From CAZSAK01 sp964605155 (lineage in GTDB: Bacteria; Pseudomonadota; Gammaproteobacteria; SZUA-140), in the NCBI GenBank assembly GCA_964605155.1, contig CAZSAK010000006.1:1-64000 (forward strand): a stretch of 64,000 nucleotides of DNA, in the 5' to 3' direction. A program made the position numbers and the translations under genes. Of the stretch, positions 36,067-43,796 are shown in pieces (within the stretch, counting starts at the first letter, position 1; each line of letters opens with the position of its first letter). Under the pieces are notes generated by a model. That model was not told the origin of the DNA. It saw only the letters and a program-made list of their open reading frames with translations, and searched no databases.

Positions 36067-37353
36067 ATGAACAAGGTCCAACAACCAAATAACTGGTCAT
36101 TTGTCTGTCATCTGGATTACGGTCTGACAGGTACCGTGGCGATGGTCTCGCACAAAGACGACCATACTAGTACACATACACTCGAAACCGGGAAAGAAAG
36201 TGGAATGGATACCCATTACAAACCCGTGTTCCTCGGAGTTGGCCAGACCGGCATGGCGATTCTTCTCGATCCGGAAAGCAGGCAAATCCACCCGCAATCA
36301 AGCTTCCCTTCCGATTCATTTGCCGCTTACGCCTATCGCGATTCTGACAACGGACGTATTTGGTTTATGAACGACGGTGACAAGGAAACGGGTAACGATT
36401 CCCTCAATTGCGGAGACAAGGGCTCGTCTGTAACTGTGATTGATACGGCAAATGGCAACAACTCACCCAAGCTACTCAAGACAATATGTGTCGGTCGCGG
36501 CCACCATGTCACAACTTTCACGGCACCCTCTGACTCCACCCCACAAATACCCCGTAAGGCATTTGTCAGCAACCTGATGGACGGTACCATCTCCGTAGTA
36601 GGTAATGACATGGCTGATACAGAAAATTTTTTAAAGGTAATCGATACCATCAATTTGTGTGAACCTGACAGGGAAGCAGATGGCAAGGCATCCATTCCGA
36701 ACAACGCCTTTCCCCATGGAATGATGTTTTCCCGCGCCACCGGCAAACTCTATAACCTCAATAATGGTTATCATACAATTGCAGTGATCGACCCGGTCAC
36801 GCATGACATCGAGAACACCATCGGGTTGCCAGCCAGCAGCAATCTGTTGCTGTCTCCAGATGGCCGTTTTTTGGTCGGAAAAGGCGTTGACCGTAAATCT
36901 GACCAGGACCATGTCATCGGCAAGATATCGCTGGTTGATGCGCAATCCGGAACCATTCACGAGGTTATTGACCTGCCGGATATCTATCCAAGCACCTACC
37001 GTTTCAATACCGACGGAAGCAAACTCTACGTCACCACCGCAGCTACGGGTAAAGGCAGTCAAAAAGACAATGTTAAAACGGATTTACTACTGATATTCGA
37101 CACCGCAAAATTGCCGGCCATCAAGCTGCTCAAAGAGATTCAGGTCGGTGTCGCCGATTGCGGCAGACGGCCGATCGCCTTTGCGGAGAACAAGGGGAAA
37201 ACCGGAGTGGTCTTTGTTCCCAATCCTACCGATGGTACTGTCACCATAATAGACGGGAAGGATGAACAGGAAATCGAAACAGTCAAGGTCGGGAAACCGT
37301 CGGTTACCGAATTCAGCTTTTCATTCTGGGATGGGGCGATTACTGGATGTTAG
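36067..37353 (+). CDS. Beta-propeller protein (YncE-like)
   Basis: A 428-residue protein composed of repeated blade-type segments, for example SSVTVIDTANG, TISVVGNDMAD, TIAVIDPVTHDIENTIGL and GTVTIIDGKDEQEIETVKVGKPS. The seven-bladed YncE type binds metals or organic ligands. No signal peptide at the start, which is unusual because many relatives are exported. Ends at 37353 with a convergent VIT1 gene. No other known motif. Function unknown. Confidence 0.7.
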   Translation: MNKVQQPNNWSFVCHLDYGLTGTVAMVSHKDDHTSTHTLETGKESGMDTHYKPVFLGVGQTGMAILLDPESRQIHPQSSFPSDSFAAYAYRDSDNGRIWFMNDGDKETGNDSLNCGDKGSSVTVIDTANGNNSPKLLKTICVGRGHHVTTFTAPSDSTPQIPRKAFVSNLMDGTISVVGNDMADTENFLKVIDTINLCEPDREADGKASIPNNAFPHGMMFSRATGKLYNLNNGYHTIAVIDPVTHDIENTIGLPASSNLLLSPDGRFLVGKGVDRKSDQDHVIGKISLVDAQSGTIHEVIDLPDIYPSTYRFNTDGSKLYVTTAATGKGSQKDNVKTDLLLIFDTAKLPAIKLLKEIQVGVADCGRRPIAFAENKGKTGVVFVPNPTDGTVTIIDGKDEQEIETVKVGKPSVTEFSFSFWDGAITGC

Positions 37354-37405
37354 TAACAGCCGCCGTCTTTCCCCGTTGCAGATTTTTATCGCGTGTTCTG
37401 TAACG

Positions 37406-38164
37406 TTAGAGGATTCCATAGGACTGGCGTAGCCAGTACCCGACCAAATAGGCCAGCAGGGCCGCGCATCCGCCCGTCAGCAATGTCCCCATGCCAGACT
37501 TGACGGGTGATGCCTGAGTCACGTGACCTTTTACCATACCGATCATAAAAAACACCACGATGGTGACTATTACGCTCGTCGTGAATATCTGCTGCGGATT
37601 GATGTTGAGGATCAGGAATGGTAGAAGCGGAATCGCCCCGATCAACAGGAAGGCACACATCGTGGCCACTGCCGCTTTTAACGGTCGAGGCCCGTCCGTT
37701 TGTAATCCAAATTCTTCCTTGATCATGGTGTCGACCCACTGCTCGCGATCATGTGTAATGACGTCAACGACCGTGTCCAGGACATCACCCTGAAATCCCT
37801 TGGCAGCGTATATCTGCTTAATTTCCTCGCGCTCGCCTTCGGGAATAGCCTCTATATGGCGTAACTCCCCGCGCCTTGCCTTCTCCACCAGTTCACGCTG
37901 ACTTTTGGTATTGTGAAAATTGCTCACCGCCATACTGAATCCATCGGCTACCAGATTGGCAAATCCGAGAATGACGGCGACATTGGCTGAAAAACCCGCA
38001 CCTACCGTCCCTGCGATGACGGCAAAGGTGGTAACACAACCGTCGATGGCCCCCAGCACCGCGTCCCCCAGATAACTGTATTCGCGGCGATCCTGCAACC
38101 TTTTGCGAATGACCTCAGGCTGATGTTCTGCCTCCAACTTCGAGAATCGGTCTCCGCTTGACAT
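37406..38164 (-). CDS. VIT1/CCC1-family metal transporter
   Basis: A 252-residue membrane protein with five helices in VIT1/CCC1 order. The first has LGAIDGCVTTFAVIAGTVGAG, the second FANLVADGFSMAVSNF (metal-binding Asp and Met), followed by a Glu-rich soluble loop (80-145) with LVEKARRGELRHIEAIPEGEREEI, and helices 3-5. The family exports Fe2+/Mn2+ from the cytoplasm. It starts 4 bases after the 184-residue gene upstream, so they are co-expressed. Confidence 0.87.
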   Translation of the reverse strand: MSSGDRFSKLEAEHQPEVIRKRLQDRREYSYLGDAVLGAIDGCVTTFAVIAGTVGAGFSANVAVILGFANLVADGFSMAVSNFHNTKSQRELVEKARRGELRHIEAIPEGEREEIKQIYAAKGFQGDVLDTVVDVITHDREQWVDTMIKEEFGLQTDGPRPLKAAVATMCAFLLIGAIPLLPFLILNINPQQIFTTSVIVTIVVFFMIGMVKGHVTQASPVKSGMGTLLTGGCAALLAYLVGYWLRQSYGIL

Positions 38165-38168
38165 GGCT

Positions 38169-38723
38169 TTATATATGTTTTGATACTTTATTTATCCACC
38201 GGATAACCTGATCGCTGATTTCTCCGGGGGAGCTATACTCAACCAGGGTTACCAGATTTGGATACACCACCTTCAATTGCAGGATGTTCGATAGATTGAT
38301 CCCCTGATTACCGATACTGCAATTGTAAAATCCGATTATCGGTTTTCCCGCGTTGATAAACCGCATGGTATTTATACCGGAACCAAAACCCGCCTCGTCA
38401 TAACAATAGATAGCCCCCTGGGCCTCTCGCTGAAACTGACAATCCCGGAGCAATACAAAATCAACCACGGCCTCCTCCTCGTCTTTATGAGGGTCCTTGT
38501 TTGCGAGATATTCGGGCCAGTCCTTATCGTAATATTCGATTGGATCACATACCATTCTTGCCAAATGCGAAACATCCGTGTCCGGGTATTGTTGCCGGTA
38601 ATAATGAAAGCGAGTGTCATACCCCACCCCGGATGATTCCAGTACAGATATCACCGTGGTCTTGAACAGCCAGGTCTGGCCGGTGGCATACATACCCTTG
38701 CCGCTTACATAACAGGGAAACAT
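38169..38723 (-). CDS. Conserved hypothetical protein, unrecognised family
   Basis: A 184-residue soluble protein, with alternating helices and strands suggesting an alpha/beta fold, GKPIIGFYNCSIGNQGINLSNI being a distinctive part. The overall pattern (an N-terminal helix with SGKG, and KPIIGFYN near the C-terminal third) might be a nucleoside 2-deoxyribosyltransferase-like or TIR-like fold, but I cannot prove either. Overlaps nothing and ends 4 bases before the VIT1 gene. The ATG at 38723 is the only good start. Confidence 0.65.
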   Translation of the reverse strand: MFPCYVSGKGMYATGQTWLFKTTVISVLESSGVGYDTRFHYYRQQYPDTDVSHLARMVCDPIEYYDKDWPEYLANKDPHKDEEEAVVDFVLLRDCQFQREAQGAIYCYDEAGFGSGINTMRFINAGKPIIGFYNCSIGNQGINLSNILQLKVVYPNLVTLVEYSSPGEISDQVIRWINKVSKHI

Positions 38724-38888
38724 GCCTCATCCATCATTTTCTATAACCCCTCCACCATTCGGAATACCTTAGGCGAATACGTCTGAAATTGTAATGCTCA
38801 TATAGTCAGATACCCGTTATCCGCCCGATAGGGATAATTGATTTGATTATATATGTTATTGATATCTTTAATTTAATTATTATATTAG

Positions 38889-38917
38889 TTGACAATTATT
38901 TTCTTATTTACTAATAT
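38889..38917 (+). promoter_or_regulatory. Near-consensus sigma-70 promoter
   Basis: TTGACA at 38889-38894, spacer of exactly 17 bases, TAATAT at 38912-38917. Predicted start near 38924. It drives the RNA that ends at 38999. The rest of the gap 38724-39153 has an AT-rich block (38840-38920) and, after the terminator, about 150 bases of leader to the ankyrin gene with no coding frame. Confidence 0.7.
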
Positions 38918-38923
38918 TTTTTC

Positions 38924-39001
38924 ACTACCTACTCCCGGTAGCTTATTTGAACCCTGCCGCCCCATACTCTCCCTCCTTGAGTCAGGCAGGGTTTTCTTTT
39001 T
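38924..39001 (+). ncRNA. Candidate small RNA with anti-Shine-Dalgarno loop
   Basis: About 75 nt between a strong promoter and a strong terminator. First hairpin ctacc (38925-38929)/ggtag (38937-38941), loop tactccc. Second, the terminator stem (38950-38958 with 38985-38993), contains an inner stem actc (38966-38969)/gagt (38979-38982) that exposes the loop tccctcctt (38970-38978), which is complementary to AAGGAGGGA. C/U-rich loops in such RNAs pair with ribosome-binding sites of mRNAs in other bacteria. No coding frame. Could instead be a terminated leader of the ankyrin gene at 39154. Confidence 0.55.
38950..38999 (+). terminator. Rho-independent terminator of the small RNA
   Basis: aaccctgcc (38950-38958) pairs with ggcagggtt (38985-38993), followed by ttctttttt. 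The 26-base loop has its own inner stem. No plus-strand coding gene lies upstream within range. Confidence 0.75.
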
Positions 39002-39153
39002 TACCGTTCATTCCCGCCTCCTGCCCTCATCCTTGTCGATCAGGCATTATCATATTCTTGCAAATAATCTCCGCCCGGTCATTCCCGAGCGAGCATTCGT
39101 AGTAGAATATTGAACGTCAGCAAATAACGAAACCCCGGAATATCGAAATTCAG

Positions 39154-40005
39154 ATGAAAAACCGTCAATTTATCTCCACAGCCCTGTTGATCGGTGTCCT
39201 GTCGAGCATACTTTTTACCGGCTGCACGACACCTGCTTCCAGGCTCAATAAATCGATCAGGATGAACGATTATGAAGCGGTCACTCGTCAACTTACAACC
39301 AGGATAGATATCAATGGTTCAGGTAAACTCTACAGCACTCCCTTGATCACGGCGATCCAGCAAAAAAATGACGATATTGTCCGGTTATTACTTGATAATG
39401 GCGCCGATCCGAACAAGGCTGACAGGGATTCTCTCGAACCCCTGAAAGAGGCGGTAAGACTCCAGCAATATGATATCGTGCGTTCACTGTTAGGTGCGGG
39501 TGCCGATCCTTCGCAAGGTGCGTGTGATGCCTTGTATGTAGCCGTCGAAACGGTTGCAGATAATCTCATGGTCAATTTATTGGTGGGCAACGGCGGTGAT
39601 CTTAATAAAAAACACACCTACGACGTTGTGAAATTCAGGGATGCCGCCGATGTATTCATCAACATACCGCCGAATACCAATCCTGTAACAGATCCATCTG
39701 ACACAATTGTCGTTTCCGGCAGCATCCTGTTCGTTGCCGTAAACAAGAACTACATTGATATAACCAGGACCCTGCTGGACAGTGGTGCGGATGTCAATGA
39801 ACTCGACACACAGGGAAGAACACCACTGCTAATCGCCGTAATCAACGACCAAAAGGAAATCATACGACTTCTGCTATCACACAAACCGGATCTTGCGATC
39901 AATAATCAGGGTAAAAACGCCCTTCAATATGCCATCAGTCACAACTCCACTGATATCGTTGGTATGTTGAAAAAGGCCATAGAGAATAACAACTCAACCA
40001 TATAA
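39154..40005 (+). CDS. Ankyrin-repeat lipoprotein
   Basis: A 283-residue protein with a signal peptide and lipobox LFTGC (residues 20-24), then ankyrin repeats: TPLITAIQQKNDDIVRLLLDNGADPN, PLKEAVRLQQYDIVRSLLGAGADPS (in parts), later DITRTLLDSGADVNELDTQGRTPLLIAV and EIIRLLLSHKPD. Between repeats 3 and 4 is a non-repeat insert (about 155-195). Probably a periplasmic protein-binding scaffold. RBS unclear. First gene of a plus-strand run with VWA and J-domain genes. Confidence 0.85.
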   Translation: MKNRQFISTALLIGVLSSILFTGCTTPASRLNKSIRMNDYEAVTRQLTTRIDINGSGKLYSTPLITAIQQKNDDIVRLLLDNGADPNKADRDSLEPLKEAVRLQQYDIVRSLLGAGADPSQGACDALYVAVETVADNLMVNLLVGNGGDLNKKHTYDVVKFRDAADVFINIPPNTNPVTDPSDTIVVSGSILFVAVNKNYIDITRTLLDSGADVNELDTQGRTPLLIAVINDQKEIIRLLLSHKPDLAINNQGKNALQYAISHNSTDIVGMLKKAIENNNSTI

Positions 40006-40148
40006 GGATTTGCCGATCACGACTCAGCAGTATCATGAACCGGAGATTGGCATCAAGACCCGGGGCTCTCCCGGATGAATTCTCAAGCAGTCTCGATTGC
40101 TGGAATATATATTTGACATTATCCGGACATCTTCCGGCAGAGTTATTC

Positions 40149-40862
40149 ATGTCAATGGATAAAGACAAGCAACTACCGCGAAAATCAACCAGTGCTGATA
40201 TCGATGCATTTCTTCAAAAAGTCGCTGCGACGCCTGTAGTGAAAAAAAGCGGCCAGCGAGGCCGCTTGATCTTTGCCATGGATGCAACAGCCAGCCGTGG
40301 CCCGTCATGGGACCATGCCTGCCAGATCCAGTCAGAGATGTTCAAAGAAACTGCTGCACTGGGGGGACTTGATATACAGCTTTGCTACTATCGCGGATTC
40401 GGTGAGTTTCATACCAGTCAATGGACATCCAAACCTGATGAACTTCTGAAATTGATGACGGCCGTTACGTGCAAGGGCGGCCATACCCAGATTGAGAAGG
40501 TCCTCAGGCATGCCAAAAGCGAGGCAATCCGGCACAGGATAAACGCCCTGATATTTATCGGTGATTGCATGGAAGAAGATCCGGATACCCTGGGTCAACT
40601 GGCGGGAGAATTGGGTATACAGGGTGTCCCCGCATTCATATTTCAGGAAGGACATGATCCAGTCGCTGCCCGCACCTTTAAACAGATAGCGCGACTAACG
40701 AATGGCGCCTATTGTCCATTTGACATACACAGCGTACAGCAACTGCGGGATCTGCTGAGTGCAGTGGCGGTTTATGCAGCCGGAGGTCGCCAGGCATTGG
40801 AAAATTTCTGTCAACTGAAAGGCGATGCAGTCCGACAGCTGATCCATCAGGTCAAAAAATGA
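40149..40862 (+). CDS. VWA-like domain protein
   Basis: The 237-residue protein has the Rossmann-type VWA fold. The MIDAS-type start is FAMDATASR (D-x-T-x-S) at about residue 45, then LQICYYRGF-like strand, TQIEKVLRHAKSE and FIGDCMEE. Likely a metal-dependent adhesion or scaffold protein, cytoplasmic. The open frame reaches up to 40035 but those 38 residues have no VWA similarity and no RBS; I chose ATG 40149. Ten bases later begins the J-domain membrane protein; such VWA/J-domain pairs recur in gammaproteobacteria. Confidence 0.75.
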   Translation: MSMDKDKQLPRKSTSADIDAFLQKVAATPVVKKSGQRGRLIFAMDATASRGPSWDHACQIQSEMFKETAALGGLDIQLCYYRGFGEFHTSQWTSKPDELLKLMTAVTCKGGHTQIEKVLRHAKSEAIRHRINALIFIGDCMEEDPDTLGQLAGELGIQGVPAFIFQEGHDPVAARTFKQIARLTNGAYCPFDIHSVQQLRDLLSAVAVYAAGGRQALENFCQLKGDAVRQLIHQVKK

Positions 40863-40872
40863 TATTTCAGTA

Positions 40873-41607
40873 ATGCCTCGTCTTATCATTTTTGTAATCG
40901 TACTGCTAACGGTCATACTGTTGCTGCGATGGTTTGTCCATGCCAAACCTTCCGATGTAGCACGCATACTGCGCCGGATCGGTTTGGCTGTTATTATCGG
41001 CGTACTGATTTTTCTCGTCGCAACCGGTCGCCTGTACTGGCTTTTTGGCTTGATCGGATCCATATTTGCGCTTTTACCCCGACTTCTTCCCTTATTGCGC
41101 TATGTCCCGCTATTGGGCAGCCTGATATCGTATATAAAAAGAAAAAGAGCTGCAGCCGCTCCATCCAGTGGACAACAGTCACGGGTGGAGACGCGTTTCC
41201 TGCGTATGACACTCGATCATGACAGTGGCGAGATGAACGGTGAAATACTGGAAGGTCAGTTCAAGGGCCAACGACTTGGTGATCTTGGGCTGGAACAACT
41301 GGTTACACTCTACAAGGATTATCGTGTCCAGGACCAGCAATCCGCCGCACTGCTACAGGCCTATCTTGAGCGTGTCCATGGTGATGAATGGCATCGTATG
41401 ACCGGAGAAAGCACCTCTTCGGTCGAAACCGGGACGATGAGCCGTGAAGAAGCCTATGAAATACTTGGCCTTGCTTCCAATGCCAGCGATCAGGAGATTA
41501 TCGACGCCCACCGCCGTTTAATGCAGAAGCTGCACCCCGATCGCGGCGGATCCACCTACCTGGCAGCCAAGATCAATCAGGCCAAGGACCTCCTGCTGAA
41601 TAAATAA
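40873..41607 (+). CDS. Membrane-anchored J-domain (DnaJ-like) protein
   Basis: The 244-residue protein has two or three N-terminal helices (residues 4-20, 36-51 and 58-76), a linker with charged residues, and a C-terminal J domain (about 187-244) whose HPD is present in LHPDRGGS. J domains stimulate the ATPase of DnaK. A membrane-linked J protein of this form (TIM14/DjlA-like) may recruit DnaK to the inner membrane. Co-transcribed with the VWA gene 10 bases upstream. Confidence 0.87.
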   Translation: MPRLIIFVIVLLTVILLLRWFVHAKPSDVARILRRIGLAVIIGVLIFLVATGRLYWLFGLIGSIFALLPRLLPLLRYVPLLGSLISYIKRKRAAAAPSSGQQSRVETRFLRMTLDHDSGEMNGEILEGQFKGQRLGDLGLEQLVTLYKDYRVQDQQSAALLQAYLERVHGDEWHRMTGESTSSVETGTMSREEAYEILGLASNASDQEIIDAHRRLMQKLHPDRGGSTYLAAKINQAKDLLLNK

Positions 41608-41711
41608 TCATGCTTCCAGGGAAGACTGTCTTTATTGTGATCGCGATCAAAGAACAATGTCGCAATGTAACGCATATTGACGGGACGATTCCACTTTTCC
41701 TGGAGAAGATC

Positions 41712-42131
41712 ATGACCCGGAAACTCTGTCTAAAGAGATTAGCCGCCTCAGTCCTGTTTGTATTATTCTCGTCCGCTCAGATTGCACTCGCCGGTCCCGA
41801 TCAGGGTACCGACCGGTATATCGACGGCGTGGACGCGGCTATCGACGGTAATTACCGATCTGCCTATTCAAACTGGATATCACTTGCGAAGCAGGGTGAT
41901 GCACGGGCCCAGTTCAACCTCGCCCTGCTCTATCATGCAGGCCTTTATGTGAGATTTAACGAACAACAGGCGATATTCTGGTATCGCCAGGCCGCCGAAA
42001 ACGGTATCCGGGAAGCCCAGGAGTATATGGCCGTCGGTTACAGGGAAGGATGGTTTGGCTTACCGGTCAATGAGAAAAAGGCAAATTACTGGCTGGATAA
42101 ACTCGATCAGTCAGCCTATCCCTATCAATAA
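41712..42131 (+). CDS. Exported Sel1-like repeat protein
   Basis: The 139-residue product begins with a signal peptide (MTRKLCLKRLAASVLFVLFS..., cleavage near IALA-GPD) and has Sel1 repeats such as YSNWISLAKQGDARAQFNLALLY and AIFWYRQAAENGIREAQEYMAV (shown in part), which bind proteins. GGAGAAG precedes the ATG. The open frame reaches 41610 but the added 34 residues lack a signal and RBS. It follows the J-domain gene by about 100 bases. Confidence 0.82.
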   Translation: MTRKLCLKRLAASVLFVLFSSAQIALAGPDQGTDRYIDGVDAAIDGNYRSAYSNWISLAKQGDARAQFNLALLYHAGLYVRFNEQQAIFWYRQAAENGIREAQEYMAVGYREGWFGLPVNEKKANYWLDKLDQSAYPYQ

Positions 42132-42172
42132 CGAATCGACCGATCTCCCTCAAGACGATCGGTCGCTGTCCG

Positions 42173-42424
42173 TCACGACGGGATAAATTTCAGTGCAACA
42201 CCATTATTGCACCAACGCTGGCCGGTTGGCGCCGGTCCATCCTTGAAAACATGCCCTTGATGTCCACCGCACCGGACGCAATGATACTCAGTCCGTGGCG
42301 CCGCCAGCTTATAATCGGTCTTGGTTTCAACGGCACCCTCGATTGCAGTAAAAAAACTCGGCCAACCCGTACCACTGTCAAATTTCATCTCCGAGGTAAA
42401 CAGTGGTAATCCGCATCCCGCGCA
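42173..42424 (-). CDS. msrB: Peptide-methionine (R)-S-oxide reductase, N-terminus lost in the assembly gap
   Basis: MsrB repairs oxidised methionine. Only the C-terminal 83 residues are present: CAGCG and CVRCGG (the two CxxC zinc motifs), GTGWPSFF and the catalytic Cys in RWCNNGVALKF. The 5' end lies in the N run. A reading that joins it to the kinase across the Ns is artificial. Real gene, truncated by the gap, not biologically. Confidence 0.88.
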   Translation of the reverse strand, partial: CAGCGLPLFTSEMKFDSGTGWPSFFTAIEGAVETKTDYKLAAPRTEYHCVRCGGHQGHVFKDGPAPTGQRWCNNGVALKFIPS

Positions 42425-42524
42425 NNNNNNNNNNNNNNNNNNNNNNNNNNNNNNNNNNNNNNNNNNNNNNNNNNNNNNNNNNNNNNNNNNNNNNNNNNNN
42501 NNNNNNNNNNNNNNNNNNNNNNNN
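42425..42524. other. 100-N scaffold gap
   Basis: Exactly 100 N, the usual placeholder for a gap of unknown length. It truncates msrB and the HprK-related kinase. Any gene between them is missing here, so the number and order of genes at the end of the peptide cluster is uncertain. Confidence 0.98.
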
Positions 42525-43138
42525 GGATTATATTTCAGGAAAAATATCGCCGCCAGTCTTGGAGTATTCGCACATATTTCTGCAGGCAGATGATCAACGG
42601 GGATATGGATTGTCGCGATTGTTTTTATAACCTTTTCTGGCAAGGCATAAGGATCAGGCGGTGCGGATTTCAGACATAAGGCATGGGGATAAGCGGATAC
42701 CTGCATGGTCGACAGGTCGATGGGAGACAATTCATCACTGAGATATCTGAAACCATGATGTAACAGAGCCCAGGTTGTGGTCGATTTGCCACTCCCGGAG
42801 GGTGCTACGATCAGACAGGCCTGACCGCCGTATTCCAGTGCTGCAGCATGAATAAACAGCAGGTCCTTTCTTATCTTCTGAATCTCGACCGTTATATCCT
42901 TCTCCAGAAAATAGATCAAATCATATACGTCGGCATGCCTGATGAAAGATACATCGGAACGTCCGATGTGAAACTGATCATTACCCTCCGATTCCACCGT
43001 ATATTCGAGCTGACCAATGGATAAATCGAACTGCGCTCGGAGGGCGCCAAAGTTGGCGTCTAACAGCTCACGTATACGGCTATTGGCACAGTGAATCCTG
43101 ATGCCGACATCCAGAATCTGGAGAGAAAGCGTTTCCAA
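42525..43138 (-). CDS. HprK-related kinase, C-terminus lost in the gap
   Basis: About 205 N-terminal residues. It has the P-loop APSGSGKST at residues 112-120 after an N-terminal domain of about 90 residues, and SDELSPID at about 134-141, which match the HPr-kinase/phosphorylase-like fold of the HprK-related kinase A family. HprK phosphorylates a serine of HPr; the substrate of this branch is unknown. The start is a TTG (43138); no ATG or GTG lies between it and the upstream stop. 105 bases after the third small-peptide gene. In the family, it occurs with PqqD-like and nucleotidyltransferase genes, as here. Confidence 0.8.
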
Positions 43139-43198
43139 TCGGTGTATTTCTAGATACGTACGTTAGAGATTGAAAGATACCGCAAAGCAGGAGGGAAA

Positions 43199-43226
43199 GC
43201 TACCCGGCTTTTTGATGCCGGGTAGC
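43199..43226 (-). terminator. Hairpin between the peptide genes and the kinase gene
   Basis: gctacccggc (43199-43208) pairs exactly with gccgggtagc (43217-43226), loop of 8. On the minus strand it is followed by TTTCCCTCC, a short U-run. It lies 17 bases after the last peptide stop. Likely a partial terminator that lowers kinase expression relative to the peptides; an mRNA-stabilising stem is the alternative. Confidence 0.65.
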
Positions 43227-43242
43227 CTATGCTGACTTATAC

Positions 43243-43491
43243 TTATAGAGAAGCTCCTGGAGAACCTTTATATCCGCCGCCCGGCTGATCATCATTATTC
43301 AAGACATCACCCGAGTGACCAGGTTGGCACCCGTCATTCCATACCGGATCTCCGACACCCTGATTGCAACTGCGATGCGAACCGGCCGAAGCATAGGACG
43401 GCACTGCACTCAATGTCACTATTGCAGGCGGCACGTAGGCCATCGTTTTGATGAACTTCCTTTTAGAAGAATCATGTTGTTGAGTATTCAT
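43243..43491 (-). CDS. Small precursor-like peptide C (Tat-like leader family)
   Basis: 82 residues. Leader SSKRKFIKTMAYVPPAIVTL then SAVPSYASAGS, with Lys10-Arg11 in place of the Arg-Arg of its paralogues. The C-terminal half differs: Cys42 and Cys55, many Gly and Asp (for example GVGDPVWNDGCQ, NNDDQPGGGYKG). A good ribosome-binding site, AGAGGTGC, precedes the ATG. Third and last of the tandem peptide genes, before the hairpin and kinase. Unlike peptides A and B it lacks the Gly-Trp-Phe motif. Possibly a precursor modified at Cys, Ser or Asp, or a Tat substrate. Confidence 0.8.
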   Translation of the reverse strand: MNTQQHDSSKRKFIKTMAYVPPAIVTLSAVPSYASAGSHRSCNQGVGDPVWNDGCQPGHSGDVLNNDDQPGGGYKGSPGASL

Positions 43492-43547
43492 CTAAGCACC
43501 TCTTTGATATCAACGCTAGTTAGTAATGAAATGTAAATAGTGGCCTT

Positions 43548-43766
43548 TTATCTGAACCAGCCCCAGCTGCCGCTGTATTTGCTGCCACCGCCATAATTAT
43601 GGTTTCCGTCATAATCGTGGCCATCGTCCTTGCATCGCGATGATCCCGTTGTTGCGTATGACGGTACTGCTTTCAATGTCATAATTGCCGGCGGTATATA
43701 GGCCAGCTTCTTGATGAAACCCCTCCTGGAATTATCAACTTCATTTTTTTTATTTTCTTCGTTCAT
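43548..43766 (-). CDS. Small precursor-like peptide B (Tat-like leader family)
   Basis: 72 residues. Leader SRRGFIKKLAYIPPAIMTL and KAVPSYATTGS (Arg14-Arg15 twin arginine, SYA at the end of the hydrophobic stretch), then a variable part rich in Gly, Tyr, Asn and His (DGHDYDGNHNYGGGSK) that ends SGSWGWFR. One cysteine, Cys45. GAGGTAGGGTGCT precedes the ATG. The leader is nearly identical to that of peptide A, the C-terminus is not. Confidence 0.82.
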   Translation of the reverse strand: MNEENKKNEVDNSRRGFIKKLAYIPPAIMTLKAVPSYATTGSSRCKDDGHDYDGNHNYGGGSKYSGSWGWFR

Positions 43767-43796
43767 AGCACCCTACCTCAACGTAATAATTGTTAT

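Noticed and set aside
38889..39113. Plus-strand frame in the sRNA region
   Set aside because: It begins inside the -35 element and crosses the terminator; the composition is not protein-like.
42173..43138. Single 321-codon frame joining MsrB and the P-loop kinase
   Set aside because: It runs through 100 N; the fusion is produced by the gap, not by the sequence.
42525..43138. Classical HPr kinase/phosphorylase of the PTS
   Set aside because: No ptsH, ptsI or rpoN-type neighbours; the N-terminal part differs and the PqqD and nucleotidyltransferase context fits the related-kinase group.
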